Shown one piece after another: positions 16,734-23,859 of a stretch of DNA of 64,000 bases. Made by a program: the position numbers and the translations under genes. The notes below the pieces were generated by a model. The model was given only the letters and a program-made list of their open reading frames with translations, did not search any database and had not been told where the DNA came from. The first letter of the stretch is position 1. Each line of letters starts with the position of its first letter. The stretch spans positions 1-64,000 of the forward strand of contig NZ_JAKRNI010000006.1 of assembly GCF_022346945.1 (NCBI RefSeq). Direction: 5' to 3'. The DNA is from Microbacterium sp. ACRRU (GTDB lineage: Bacteria; Actinomycetota; Actinomycetes; Actinomycetales; Microbacteriaceae).

Positions 16734-17545
16734 CGGCCACGCTCGAGGACGTGCAGCTCGGGCCCCGCGCGCGGGCGTCCGTCGCGTCCTTCTCCCACCT
16801 GGTCGTGGACGACCTCTACGGCCCCGACGGCGCCGACGCCTACGAAGCCATCGCCGGCCGCGACGCCACCGAAGTGCGCGAGATCGTCGCACACACCTCT
16901 CGGACGACGGGCGCCATCCTCGATCTGGCCGCCGGGTCCGGCCGTCTGACGCTGCCGCTGCTCACGCTGCGGCGCCCCGTTGTCGCACTCGACCTCTCTC
17001 CCGCGATGCTGGACATCCTCGACAAGAAGCTCGCGCGACGGGATTCCGCGCGGCGCCTGTGCCGGACCGTCCACGCGGACATGACCCGGTTCTCGCTCGA
17101 GGAACGCTTCGGATGCATCGTCGTCGGGACGACATCGATCTCCCTCCTCCCCGACGCCGCCGCCCGCGCTCGCCTCCTCGACTGCGTGCGCACCCACCTC
17201 GCCCCCGGCGGCACCCTCGTGCTCACGACCGTCGGCGTGTCCGGCGATCGCCGCAGCGACGAGGAGCAGGTCACAGAAGTGGCGACGGATGCCGGTGCCT
17301 ACTCGGTGTTCGAGTGGCTCCCCGCCGGTTCGGACCGACGATTCATCTCGGTGGTGACGGTCACAGGGACGACGGCGCGGCTCTTCACCTCCTCGATCGC
17401 GGTACTCGATCCCGAGGATCTTCGCGCGGAGCTCGAGCGCGCGGGGTTCGAGGTGCGCGAGACCGCGCCACTCGGCCCCCCGGACGGACGCTACCGCGAC
17501 ACGCTTATGGTCGCGACCCTCTCTCGTCCTGCGGGGAGCAGCTGA
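16730..17545 (+). CDS. Daptide SAM-dependent N-methyltransferase, MpaM-like
   Basis: 271-aa class I methyltransferase. Motif I is ILDLAAGSGRLTLPLL at about residues 62-77, followed by VVALDLSPAMLDIL, and motif IV lies around FGCIVVGTTSISLLP. In daptide synthesis the homologous enzyme dimethylates the new C-terminal amine that the decarboxylase and aminotransferase create. It starts at GTG 16730, overlapping the RRE gene by 4 nt, and its TGA overlaps the aminotransferase ATG by 1 nt. The family is certain; the substrate is inferred from the neighbouring precursors, which end in Thr. Confidence 0.85.
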   Translation: MTATLEDVQLGPRARASVASFSHLVVDDLYGPDGADAYEAIAGRDATEVREIVAHTSRTTGAILDLAAGSGRLTLPLLTLRRPVVALDLSPAMLDILDKKLARRDSARRLCRTVHADMTRFSLEERFGCIVVGTTSISLLPDAAARARLLDCVRTHLAPGGTLVLTTVGVSGDRRSDEEQVTEVATDAGAYSVFEWLPAGSDRRFISVVTVTGTTARLFTSSIAVLDPEDLRAELERAGFEVRETAPLGPPDGRYRDTLMVATLSRPAGSS

Positions 17546-18858
17546 TGTCCACGGCCCTCTCCGCCGCGACGACCGCCATGCAGGCGGCGGTGACGGCGAG
17601 CGGACTCGACCGGGCCACGTCGGCGCTCTGGCCGGCGCTGCTGCCGCCGTCCGCCCACGGGGACGACGAGATCTGCATCGCGAGCGCACACGGCGTCCGA
17701 GTGCACTTCACGGACGGCTCCGACGCCGTCTGCGGAACGAGCGGTCTGTGGAACGTCCCCCTCGGATACGGGGACGAGGAGATCGCCGTCGCGATCACCG
17801 AAGCGAACGTCCGCGCGTCCTACGCCGGTGTGTTCCGCTTCGAGAACGTCGACGCCCGGCGCGCCGCGGCCGACCTCATCGACCTGACCGGAGGGCGTTT
17901 CGAGAAGGTGATCTTCACCACGTCGGGCGGATCCGCCAACGACGCCGTCCTGAAGATCGCTCGCCAGTACTGGGCCCTCGAGGGACACCCCCAGCGCAAG
18001 ACGGTCCTCGGGCTCGCCGAATCCTTCCACGGTCTGACCTATGGCGCCTTCAGCGTGACCGGCGAGGATCTCGGACAAACGATGTACGGAGCCGACCGAC
18101 GTCTCGTTCGGCACGTCCCCGTCAACGACCGAGAGGCGCTCCTCGCTGTCGCTCAGCAAACCGGACGCAGCCTCGCGGCGATCGTGATCGAGCCCGTCCT
18201 GGGCACCGGCACGGTTCCCCTCGACGACGCCTACCTCGCGGCCATCGCCGCGGTCGTCCGGCAGACGGGCGCGCTTCTCGTCGTCGATGAGGTGGCAACC
18301 GGATTCGGGCGGACGGGGCCCATGTTCGCCAGCGAGGACTGGCCCATCGTGCCCGACATCCTTGTCAGCTCAAAAGGTCTCACCAACGGCACGAGCGCGA
18401 CGGCCGCGGTGCTCGTCGGCGCACGGATCGCCGACGCGTTCGCGGATGCCGACGCCGTTCTCTCCCACGCGGAGACGCAGGCGGGCTCGGCGGCGGGATG
18501 CGCCGCGGTGTCGGCGACGATCCGGCGCTTCCGGGAACTCGACGCGCTGGCTCGCGGGCGCGCGGTCGCCGACATGCTGAGCGACGGCTTGCAGAGCTGG
18601 ATGCGGGATGACGCACGCGTCGTCCGACGGCGCGGGCGCGGATGCTTCCAATCGGTCAGCATCCTCGATGACTCGGGCGCGCCGATCGATTCCCGCACCG
18701 TCGCGCGGCTCGTCACCGCGACGCGTCGTGCCGGCGCTCTGGTGCACCCCGGACCCGGCGGAGTGCAGTTCGTGCCCCCTCTGGTGTCCACGGCCGACGA
18801 CATCGACGCGCTGTTCGCCGCGGTACGGCAGGGCCTGCGCGCGGTGAGATCGTCATGA
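17545..18858 (+). CDS. Daptide class III aminotransferase, MpaD-like
   Basis: 437-aa PLP enzyme of the class III (acetylornithine/omega-amino acid) family. Visible features are FTTSGGSANDAVLKIARQY (phosphate-binding Gly-Ser turn), the SFHGLTYGAFSVTG segment, D248 in VVDEVATGFGRTG, which contacts the pyridine nitrogen, and the Schiff-base lysine K277 in LVSSKGLTNG. In daptide synthesis the aminotransferase converts the C-terminal ketone left after oxidative decarboxylation of Thr into an amine. It is coupled at both ends by overlapping start/stop codons. All catalytic residues appear intact. Confidence 0.9.
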   Translation: MSTALSAATTAMQAAVTASGLDRATSALWPALLPPSAHGDDEICIASAHGVRVHFTDGSDAVCGTSGLWNVPLGYGDEEIAVAITEANVRASYAGVFRFENVDARRAAADLIDLTGGRFEKVIFTTSGGSANDAVLKIARQYWALEGHPQRKTVLGLAESFHGLTYGAFSVTGEDLGQTMYGADRRLVRHVPVNDREALLAVAQQTGRSLAAIVIEPVLGTGTVPLDDAYLAAIAAVVRQTGALLVVDEVATGFGRTGPMFASEDWPIVPDILVSSKGLTNGTSATAAVLVGARIADAFADADAVLSHAETQAGSAAGCAAVSATIRRFRELDALARGRAVADMLSDGLQSWMRDDARVVRRRGRGCFQSVSILDDSGAPIDSRTVARLVTATRRAGALVHPGPGGVQFVPPLVSTADDIDALFAAVRQGLRAVRSS

Positions 18859-20090
18859 CCTCCCTGGCGCCCGGCTTGTGGCTCGACGCGCGGGTCGTGG
18901 CATCCGTCCGTCCGAACGAATCGACAGACTGCCTCGTCGTCGTCGACGAGGCGCTGACCGATGCCCCCGTCCTCCACCGGCTCGAAGACGCCCTGTTCGC
19001 CGCGGGCCGATCGACGCGCACCCTGCCTCTCCCTCCCCGAGCCACGATCGAACAAGCACTGCTCCTGGCGGACGTCTTGGCCTCCACCCCGCTGGTGGTC
19101 GCCGTCGGCGGCGGGTCCGTCATCGATCTCGTCGCCATCGCGCGGGCCGCGACGAACGACGATCTGCGGCGCCGGATCACCTCGCCCCAGCGGTCGGGCG
19201 CCGTGATGCTGCCCGCCAGCGCGACACCCGCGCCGCGCTTCATCGCCGTCCCGACCACCGTCGGAACCGGGGCGGAATCCAGCGGGATCGCCACCGTCGT
19301 CGTCGACGGGCGCCGCCGCCTGGTGATCGGGCCCTGCATGCGGCCCGACGCTGCCGTCATCGACCCGCTCGCCACGGCATCCGAGCCCGCTCCCGTCCGT
19401 CGCGGGGGGATCCTCGAGATCTACCTCCGCCTCGCCGGCCCTTACCTCGCCTCCCGAGACGGAGACGCCGTCTCCGACCCCCTCCGGATCGCCTCGGCCC
19501 GCGCTCTGCTCGCCCTCGACCCGGCCCGGCCGGAGTCCGCCATCGACATCGCCCGCATCTCCGCCCTCAGCCACTCCCCGCTCCTGGCACTTCGGGACGC
19601 CCCCTTCGGAGTCCGGACCTGGTTCCTGTGCACCGACCTCGCTCAGGCCCTCGGGGTACCCAAGACCACCGTCCTCGGCGCCATCGCTCCCGCGATCTGG
19701 GCACGGATCGCCGACGGAGACGAGCGGTGGGGGAACGCGCAACGGTTGAGGGAGTTCTGGTCACGCACCGCGGGGTCGAGCGAGGGGGACGACCCCGCCG
19801 ACGGCCTGCGCACCCTCGCCGTGCAATGGGGCGTCGCCTCGATCCCCGCATCGCTTGCGAAGGACCTCGACATCGACGCTCTCGCCGAGTCGACGGCACG
19901 CGCCTGGGGATGGGGCCTCCCGATGCTCCGTTCGCTTCGCCCGCGTGACATCGCCGACGTCTACCGCGACGTCCTCGATCCCCGGCATCGTGCGCACCCC
20001 GCCGCCGCGGGAGCGCGCGCGGACCTCAGACCTGTCGCCCACGGGGTGGACAGCTGGACCCGGACAACGGAGAGGGGGGAAGACGAATGA
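18855..20090 (+). CDS. Daptide iron-ADH-like oxidative decarboxylase, MpaC-like
   Basis: 411 aa related to group III (iron-containing) alcohol dehydrogenases. The NAD(P) motif LVVAVGGGSVIDLVAIARA and the following FIAVPTTVGTGAESSG are clear. The daptide homologue oxidises the side-chain hydroxyl of the C-terminal Thr, leading to decarboxylation. Where iron-ADHs have D-A-L-x-H-A, this protein reads VRRGGILEIY. The later H-G segment reads VPKTTVLGA, so the usual metal ligands are not visible. It overlaps the aminotransferase stop by 4 nt, and its own stop overlaps the first precursor start by 4 nt. Confidence 0.8.
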   Translation: MTSLAPGLWLDARVVASVRPNESTDCLVVVDEALTDAPVLHRLEDALFAAGRSTRTLPLPPRATIEQALLLADVLASTPLVVAVGGGSVIDLVAIARAATNDDLRRRITSPQRSGAVMLPASATPAPRFIAVPTTVGTGAESSGIATVVVDGRRRLVIGPCMRPDAAVIDPLATASEPAPVRRGGILEIYLRLAGPYLASRDGDAVSDPLRIASARALLALDPARPESAIDIARISALSHSPLLALRDAPFGVRTWFLCTDLAQALGVPKTTVLGAIAPAIWARIADGDERWGNAQRLREFWSRTAGSSEGDDPADGLRTLAVQWGVASIPASLAKDLDIDALAESTARAWGWGLPMLRSLRPRDIADVYRDVLDPRHRAHPAAAGARADLRPVAHGVDSWTRTTERGEDE

Positions 20091-20257
20091 CGCAGAACAG
20101 TCCCGTTCTCGAGCTCGCAATGCAGGAGCTCGAGCCGATGGAGGCTCCCGGTTGGTGGACAGCCGCCGGCGTAGCCGCCGGCGTGATCGCCAGCGCGAGC
20201 GCCGCGTACGGAAGCTATGTGCTGACCGCGGCCGCATACGCCAGCGCGATCACCTGA
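20087..20257 (+). CDS. Daptide precursor peptide 1
   Basis: 56 aa. The leader contains VLELAMQELEPMEAP. The hydrophobic core begins near GWWTAAGVAAGV and ends YASAIT, with the terminal Thr required for daptide chemistry. The core has no Cys and no charged residue. Ser and Thr occur at residues 25, 36, 38, 43, 47, 53 and 56. The start overlaps the dehydrogenase stop and follows AGAGGGGGGAAG. The leader motif LELxxQELExxEAPGxWT is shared with precursor 2, suggesting recognition by the RRE protein and removal near the EAP-G junction. An amphiphilic or membrane-inserting helix is expected. Confidence 0.88.
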   Translation: MTQNSPVLELAMQELEPMEAPGWWTAAGVAAGVIASASAAYGSYVLTAAAYASAIT

Positions 20258-20287
20258 TCACTCACTCTCGACGAAAGGAGGACGAAC

Positions 20288-20458
20288 ATGATTCAGACAC
20301 CACCGACCATCGCACCGCTCGAACTCGGGCTCCAGGAGCTCGAGGCTCTCGAGGCGCCGGGGTTCTGGACCGGTTTCGGAATCGGCGTCGGCGTCGCGAC
20401 CGCGGGAATCGGCGGCGCAGCCGTCTACACCGCGATCTCCGCGATCGCCGCGACCTGA
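20288..20458 (+). CDS. Daptide precursor peptide 2
   Basis: 56 aa, exactly the length of precursor 1. The leader contains PLELGLQELEALEAP and the core runs from GFWTGFGIGVGVATAG to SAIAAT, again ending in Thr and again without Cys or charge. It has Ser/Thr at residues 28, 38, 48, 51 and 56. A very strong ribosome site (GAAAGGAGGACGAAC) precedes ATG 20288, and a perfect 11-bp hairpin follows the stop. Two related but different cores suggest either two separate products or a two-component peptide. Confidence 0.88.
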   Translation: MIQTPPTIAPLELGLQELEALEAPGFWTGFGIGVGVATAGIGGAAVYTAISAIAAT

Positions 20459-20463
20459 ACACC

Positions 20464-20492
20464 CCGGGGCGGGGCGAAATACCCCGCCCCGG
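20464..20492 (+). terminator. 11-bp perfect hairpin after the precursor genes
   Basis: CCGGGGCGGGG (20464-20474) and CCCCGCCCCGG (20482-20492) pair perfectly around a 7-nt CGAAATA loop, 6 nt after the stop of precursor 2. CTTTCGTC follows. Such a hairpin between precursor and transporter genes usually causes partial termination or protects the upstream mRNA, giving more precursor than exporter. Confidence 0.75.
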
Positions 20493-20526
20493 CTTTCGTC
20501 GAGGCCTCCGCCCTGAAAGGACAATC

Positions 20527-20709
20527 ATGCACAACCTGCGCTTCTTCCTCGGAGCACTGCTCGTCGCCGTCGTCGCCATCGTGGCCTTCGTCCTCGCGCT
20601 GACGCTCCCCGATCCCGTCAGGATCATCGCCCTCATCATCGCCGTGGTGGCCGTCGCCGGCGCGGCCGGCTTCCTCGGTATCGGGATGAAAGCCGCTCGC
20701 CGTGAGTGA
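20527..20709 (+). CDS. Small two-helix membrane protein, possible immunity protein
   Basis: 60 aa. Two hydrophobic helices (about residues 5-27 and 32-53) flank LPDPVR, and the tail GMKAARRE is basic. The ATG at 20527 follows CTGAAAGGACAATC. Its last codons overlap the GTG of the exporter ATPase, so it belongs to the operon. Small membrane proteins in bacteriocin and daptide clusters often protect the producer or assist export. No homology beyond this can be claimed. Confidence 0.65.
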   Translation: MHNLRFFLGALLVAVVAIVAFVLALTLPDPVRIIALIIAVVAVAGAAGFLGIGMKAARRE

Positions 20710-21409
20710 CGCGGTCATCTCGGTTCGCGGGCTTCGGAAAACGTTCGGCCCCACCGTCGCCGTCGACGACGTCTCGTTCGACATCCCCGGTGGCCGCATC
20801 GTGGGCCTCCTCGGTCGCAACGGCGCGGGGAAGACCACCACGATCCGGTCGATCCTGGGAATGACCCGGCCCGACGCCGGAGAGACGCGGGTGCTCGGCC
20901 AGCCCTACGCCGAGCGCCCCGACGCCGCCGCCCGCGTGGGCGTGAGCCTCGACGAGCTGGCCCTCCTGCGTTGGCTCCCCGTCGGCACCGAACTCCGCGT
21001 GTGGGCGTCCTACCTCCGCATCGCCGACGCGCGCGTCGAGGAGATCCTCGACGTCGTCGGCTTGCGCGAAGCGGCGCGCAAACCTGCGCGCGCCCTGTCC
21101 ACGGGTATGCAGAAACGGCTCTCGCTGGGGATCGCCCTCCTCGCGTCGCCGGAGATCCTCATCCTCGACGAGCCGCTGAACGGCCTCGACCCGGACGGCA
21201 TCCGCTGGATCCGCGGCCTCCTTCGCGCGCACGCCGACCAGGGCGGAACCGTGCTGCTGTCGAGTCACCTGCTCGCGGAGATGCAGGAGACCGTCGACGA
21301 GGTGATCGTCATGCAGCAGTCCGTGCGGTACCACGGTTCGCTCGCCGACATCACGGCCAACGGCACCGCCTCACTCGAAGACCGCTTCTTCGAGATCGTC
21401 GACCACTGA
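20702..21409 (+). CDS. RiPP ABC exporter ATPase
   Basis: 235 aa with Walker A GRNGAGKTT, a signature segment ALSTGMQKRLSLGIALLASP, Walker B LILDEPLNGLDPDG and a switch His in LLSSHLLAEM. It is of the CcmA/antibiotic exporter type. It starts with GTG at 20702 and overlaps the small membrane gene by 8 nt. It pairs with the permease 16 nt downstream. Role: export of the mature peptides and/or producer self-protection. Confidence 0.93.
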   Translation: MSDAVISVRGLRKTFGPTVAVDDVSFDIPGGRIVGLLGRNGAGKTTTIRSILGMTRPDAGETRVLGQPYAERPDAAARVGVSLDELALLRWLPVGTELRVWASYLRIADARVEEILDVVGLREAARKPARALSTGMQKRLSLGIALLASPEILILDEPLNGLDPDGIRWIRGLLRAHADQGGTVLLSSHLLAEMQETVDEVIVMQQSVRYHGSLADITANGTASLEDRFFEIVDH

Positions 21410-21425
21410 CCGGAAGGACGCGACC

Positions 21426-22178
21426 ATGTCGACAGCCGCCCCCACCCGACCCGCCTTCGCCGGAATCGTCCGCGCGGAAGCACTCAAGGCCGCCCGCAGC
21501 CGATCGCTCGTGCTCCTCGCGTGGTTCTCCCTCGTCCTGTGCGCTCTGACGGCATTCGGGTACGCTCAGCTGGGTGCCGACGACGCCGCGAGGACGACGG
21601 ATGACGTGATCCGCGCCTGGATGATGACCACGCTGTTCGCCGCCCTCTTCGGCGCGATCCTGGTCGGACGGGAGTTCGACTCCCGTGTGATCTCCCGCGC
21701 GGTCCTGCTCTCCGGCACGAGGGAGCGCCTTCTCACCGCGAAGATCCTCGTCGTCGTGGGAAGCGGAATCGCTTTCGGACTGCTCGCCGTCGTCGGCGCG
21801 GTCGTCAGCGCTGTCCTCATGCCGTCGTGGACGGGAGGCGAGACGCTGTGGACGGCAGAGGCCACGGCCACGACCGTGGGCGTCTTCGTGTCCACGGTCC
21901 TCGCGGCAGCCTGGGGTGGCGCCATCGCCCTCGTCGTGCGCCACCAGCTCGGCGCCGCCCTCATCGTCGTCGGGTTCACGTTGCTGATCGACCCCGTCGT
22001 GCAACGGATCTGGCCGGAAGGGGCGAACGCCCTCTTCACGATCTCCCTGTCGTCTCTGTACCGCGATCCCAAACCCGAGCTGCTCGCCGCGCCCTGGGCG
22101 GCGCTCGTCGCCCTCGCGTGGATCGCCGTGCTCTTCGTCGCCGGTCGAGCCCTCTACCAGCGCCGGGACCTGCCGTGA
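21426..22178 (+). CDS. RiPP ABC exporter permease
   Basis: 250 aa ABC-2-type membrane subunit with about six TM helices, beginning VRAEALKAARSRSLVLLAWFSLVL. The characteristic LVGREFDSRVISRAVLLSGTRERLLTAKI loop follows the second helix. Its stop overlaps the GTG of the protease gene (GTGA). With the ATPase it forms a two-gene exporter typical of RiPP immunity or export. Confidence 0.88.
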   Translation: MSTAAPTRPAFAGIVRAEALKAARSRSLVLLAWFSLVLCALTAFGYAQLGADDAARTTDDVIRAWMMTTLFAALFGAILVGREFDSRVISRAVLLSGTRERLLTAKILVVVGSGIAFGLLAVVGAVVSAVLMPSWTGGETLWTAEATATTVGVFVSTVLAAAWGGAIALVVRHQLGAALIVVGFTLLIDPVVQRIWPEGANALFTISLSSLYRDPKPELLAAPWAALVALAWIAVLFVAGRALYQRRDLP

Positions 22179-23845
22179 CCGGTCTCCCCCTCGCGGAGCG
22201 CCGCGCGAGAAAGCGCCGCACCGCCCCGGAGGTGCGCGACCTCCCCCTGGATCCCCCGGAACTCGCGCCCGACGTCCGCGTGCATCCTCCGACCAGCGAG
22301 GACCAGCCCTGGTTCCTCCAGCGCGGCACCAACCACTACTACCGGCTGACGGCCGACCTCGCTCGTCTGGTCGCCCTTCTGGATGGCACGCGACCGGTAA
22401 GGGCCATGCCGCAACGGTTGGGGGCGCCCTGGACGGAGGAGGACATCCGTCGAGCACTGGCCTTCCTGTCGGACGCCGAGCTGCTCCGCACGGCCTCCGA
22501 CGCACACCGACGGCGGGCGAGCGGGCGTCTCCGACTCGTGCCCCCGTTGACCGTGCAGCTCACCCTCTTCGACCCCAGCCGCATGCTCGCCGCGGCAGCC
22601 CGCGTCACGCGATTCGCGGCGACCGGAGCGTCGGTCTGGACCGCACTGGCGATCATCGGCGCGGGGCTGCTGGCCCTGGTGATCTCCGCGGGCGACCTGC
22701 GGGCCGCGCTCGGCGAGCCCGTGCCCTACCTGACCGCGGTCGCCGTGGTCATCGGCACCCTGGCGGCCACCGGTCTGCACGAGCTCGGCCACGGACTGGT
22801 CCTCGCCTCGTACGGGGGACGGCCCCAGCGCATCGGCGTCATGCTCTTCTACCTCACGCCAGCATTCTTCTGCGACGTCTCCGACGGCTGGAGGCTCCCC
22901 TCGCACCGGCAGCGCGCCCACGTCGCACTCGCCGGGATCCTCGTCCAGGGCGCCATCGGCGGGACCCTCGCGCTCGCCGCGCTGCTGCCTCTGCCCCGCG
23001 ACGTGCGACTCACGCTGCTGCTGCTGGCCGTCGTCACCCTGATCGCCTGCCTGGTGAACACGATTCCGTTCGTCAAGCTGGACGGCTACATCGCGCTCAT
23101 GAGCTGGCTCGACGTCACGCACCTCCGTGACAAGGCGATGGCCGACGCCCGCAGCACCCTCTCGCACGCCCTCTTCGGCACCGAGCGCGAACGTCGCCTG
23201 CCGCAGTACGGCTGGGCCGTGCCCTTCGGATTCGCGTGCATGCTGTTTCCTCTCTTCCTCGTGGGGAACGCTCTCCTGCTGTGGTCGGACACCCTGAGTC
23301 GCCTCGGCCTCGTCGGTTCCCTCGCGACGGTCGCGATCGTCACCGTGGCCCTCTCCGGGCTCGTCCGCGAGATCGTCCGTCTGTTCCGCGAAGCGCGGGC
23401 GCAGCGCGCGGGTGCGCTTCGACGGTGGACGGTCGGTTTCGTCGGCATCGCCCTCGTCGCCGGGGCCGCGTTCGTCCCCGTGCCGCACACGATGGCCGGT
23501 GGCTTCATCGTCACGGACCGCGGTACCGAGATGATGCTGCCCACGAGCGTGGACTCCCAGCGTCTCGCCCCCGGGACGCCCGTGGAGCTCAAGCGGGGAG
23601 GACTCGTGCTGGACGAGCGCGTCGGCACGGCCGTCGTGAGCGAGACTCCCGCGCGCGAGGCATCCGCACCTCTGTCGGCGCTCTTCCCCGTCCGCGAGAC
23701 CGAGCCCCTGATCCCCGTCCGCGCGATCGGTCTGCGAGAGGTCGACCTCGTCGGCGCCGCCCCGGGGATCGCCGTCGTGGACCTGGGAACGCAACCCCTT
23801 TGGCTGTGGCTGACCAGTCGCGCGGCCGATGCCTTCACCCCCTGA
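22175..23845 (+). CDS. M50-family intramembrane metalloprotease, MpaP-like
   Basis: 556 aa. The zinc motif HELGH lies at residues 202-206 inside a TM segment, with the third ligand D303 in KLDGYIALM. An N-terminal cytoplasmic region of about 150 residues (VHPPTSEDQPWFLQRGTNHY...) resembles a PqqD/RRE-like module ahead of the membrane part. A C-terminal extracytoplasmic domain of about 115 residues follows. M50 proteases are found in daptide clusters and presumably remove the leader, probably at the conserved EAP-G region. The GTG at 22175 overlaps the permease stop. Confidence 0.85.
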   Translation: MTGLPLAERRARKRRTAPEVRDLPLDPPELAPDVRVHPPTSEDQPWFLQRGTNHYYRLTADLARLVALLDGTRPVRAMPQRLGAPWTEEDIRRALAFLSDAELLRTASDAHRRRASGRLRLVPPLTVQLTLFDPSRMLAAAARVTRFAATGASVWTALAIIGAGLLALVISAGDLRAALGEPVPYLTAVAVVIGTLAATGLHELGHGLVLASYGGRPQRIGVMLFYLTPAFFCDVSDGWRLPSHRQRAHVALAGILVQGAIGGTLALAALLPLPRDVRLTLLLLAVVTLIACLVNTIPFVKLDGYIALMSWLDVTHLRDKAMADARSTLSHALFGTERERRLPQYGWAVPFGFACMLFPLFLVGNALLLWSDTLSRLGLVGSLATVAIVTVALSGLVREIVRLFREARAQRAGALRRWTVGFVGIALVAGAAFVPVPHTMAGGFIVTDRGTEMMLPTSVDSQRLAPGTPVELKRGGLVLDERVGTAVVSETPAREASAPLSALFPVRETEPLIPVRAIGLREVDLVGAAPGIAVVDLGTQPLWLWLTSRAADAFTP

Positions 23846-23859
23846 GAGGACACACCGTC

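Noticed and set aside
21827..23845. Longer start for the M50 protease
   Set aside because: The extra upstream residues overlap the exporter permease in another frame and are Arg/Pro-rich. The GTG at 22175 overlapping the permease stop is the natural coupled start.
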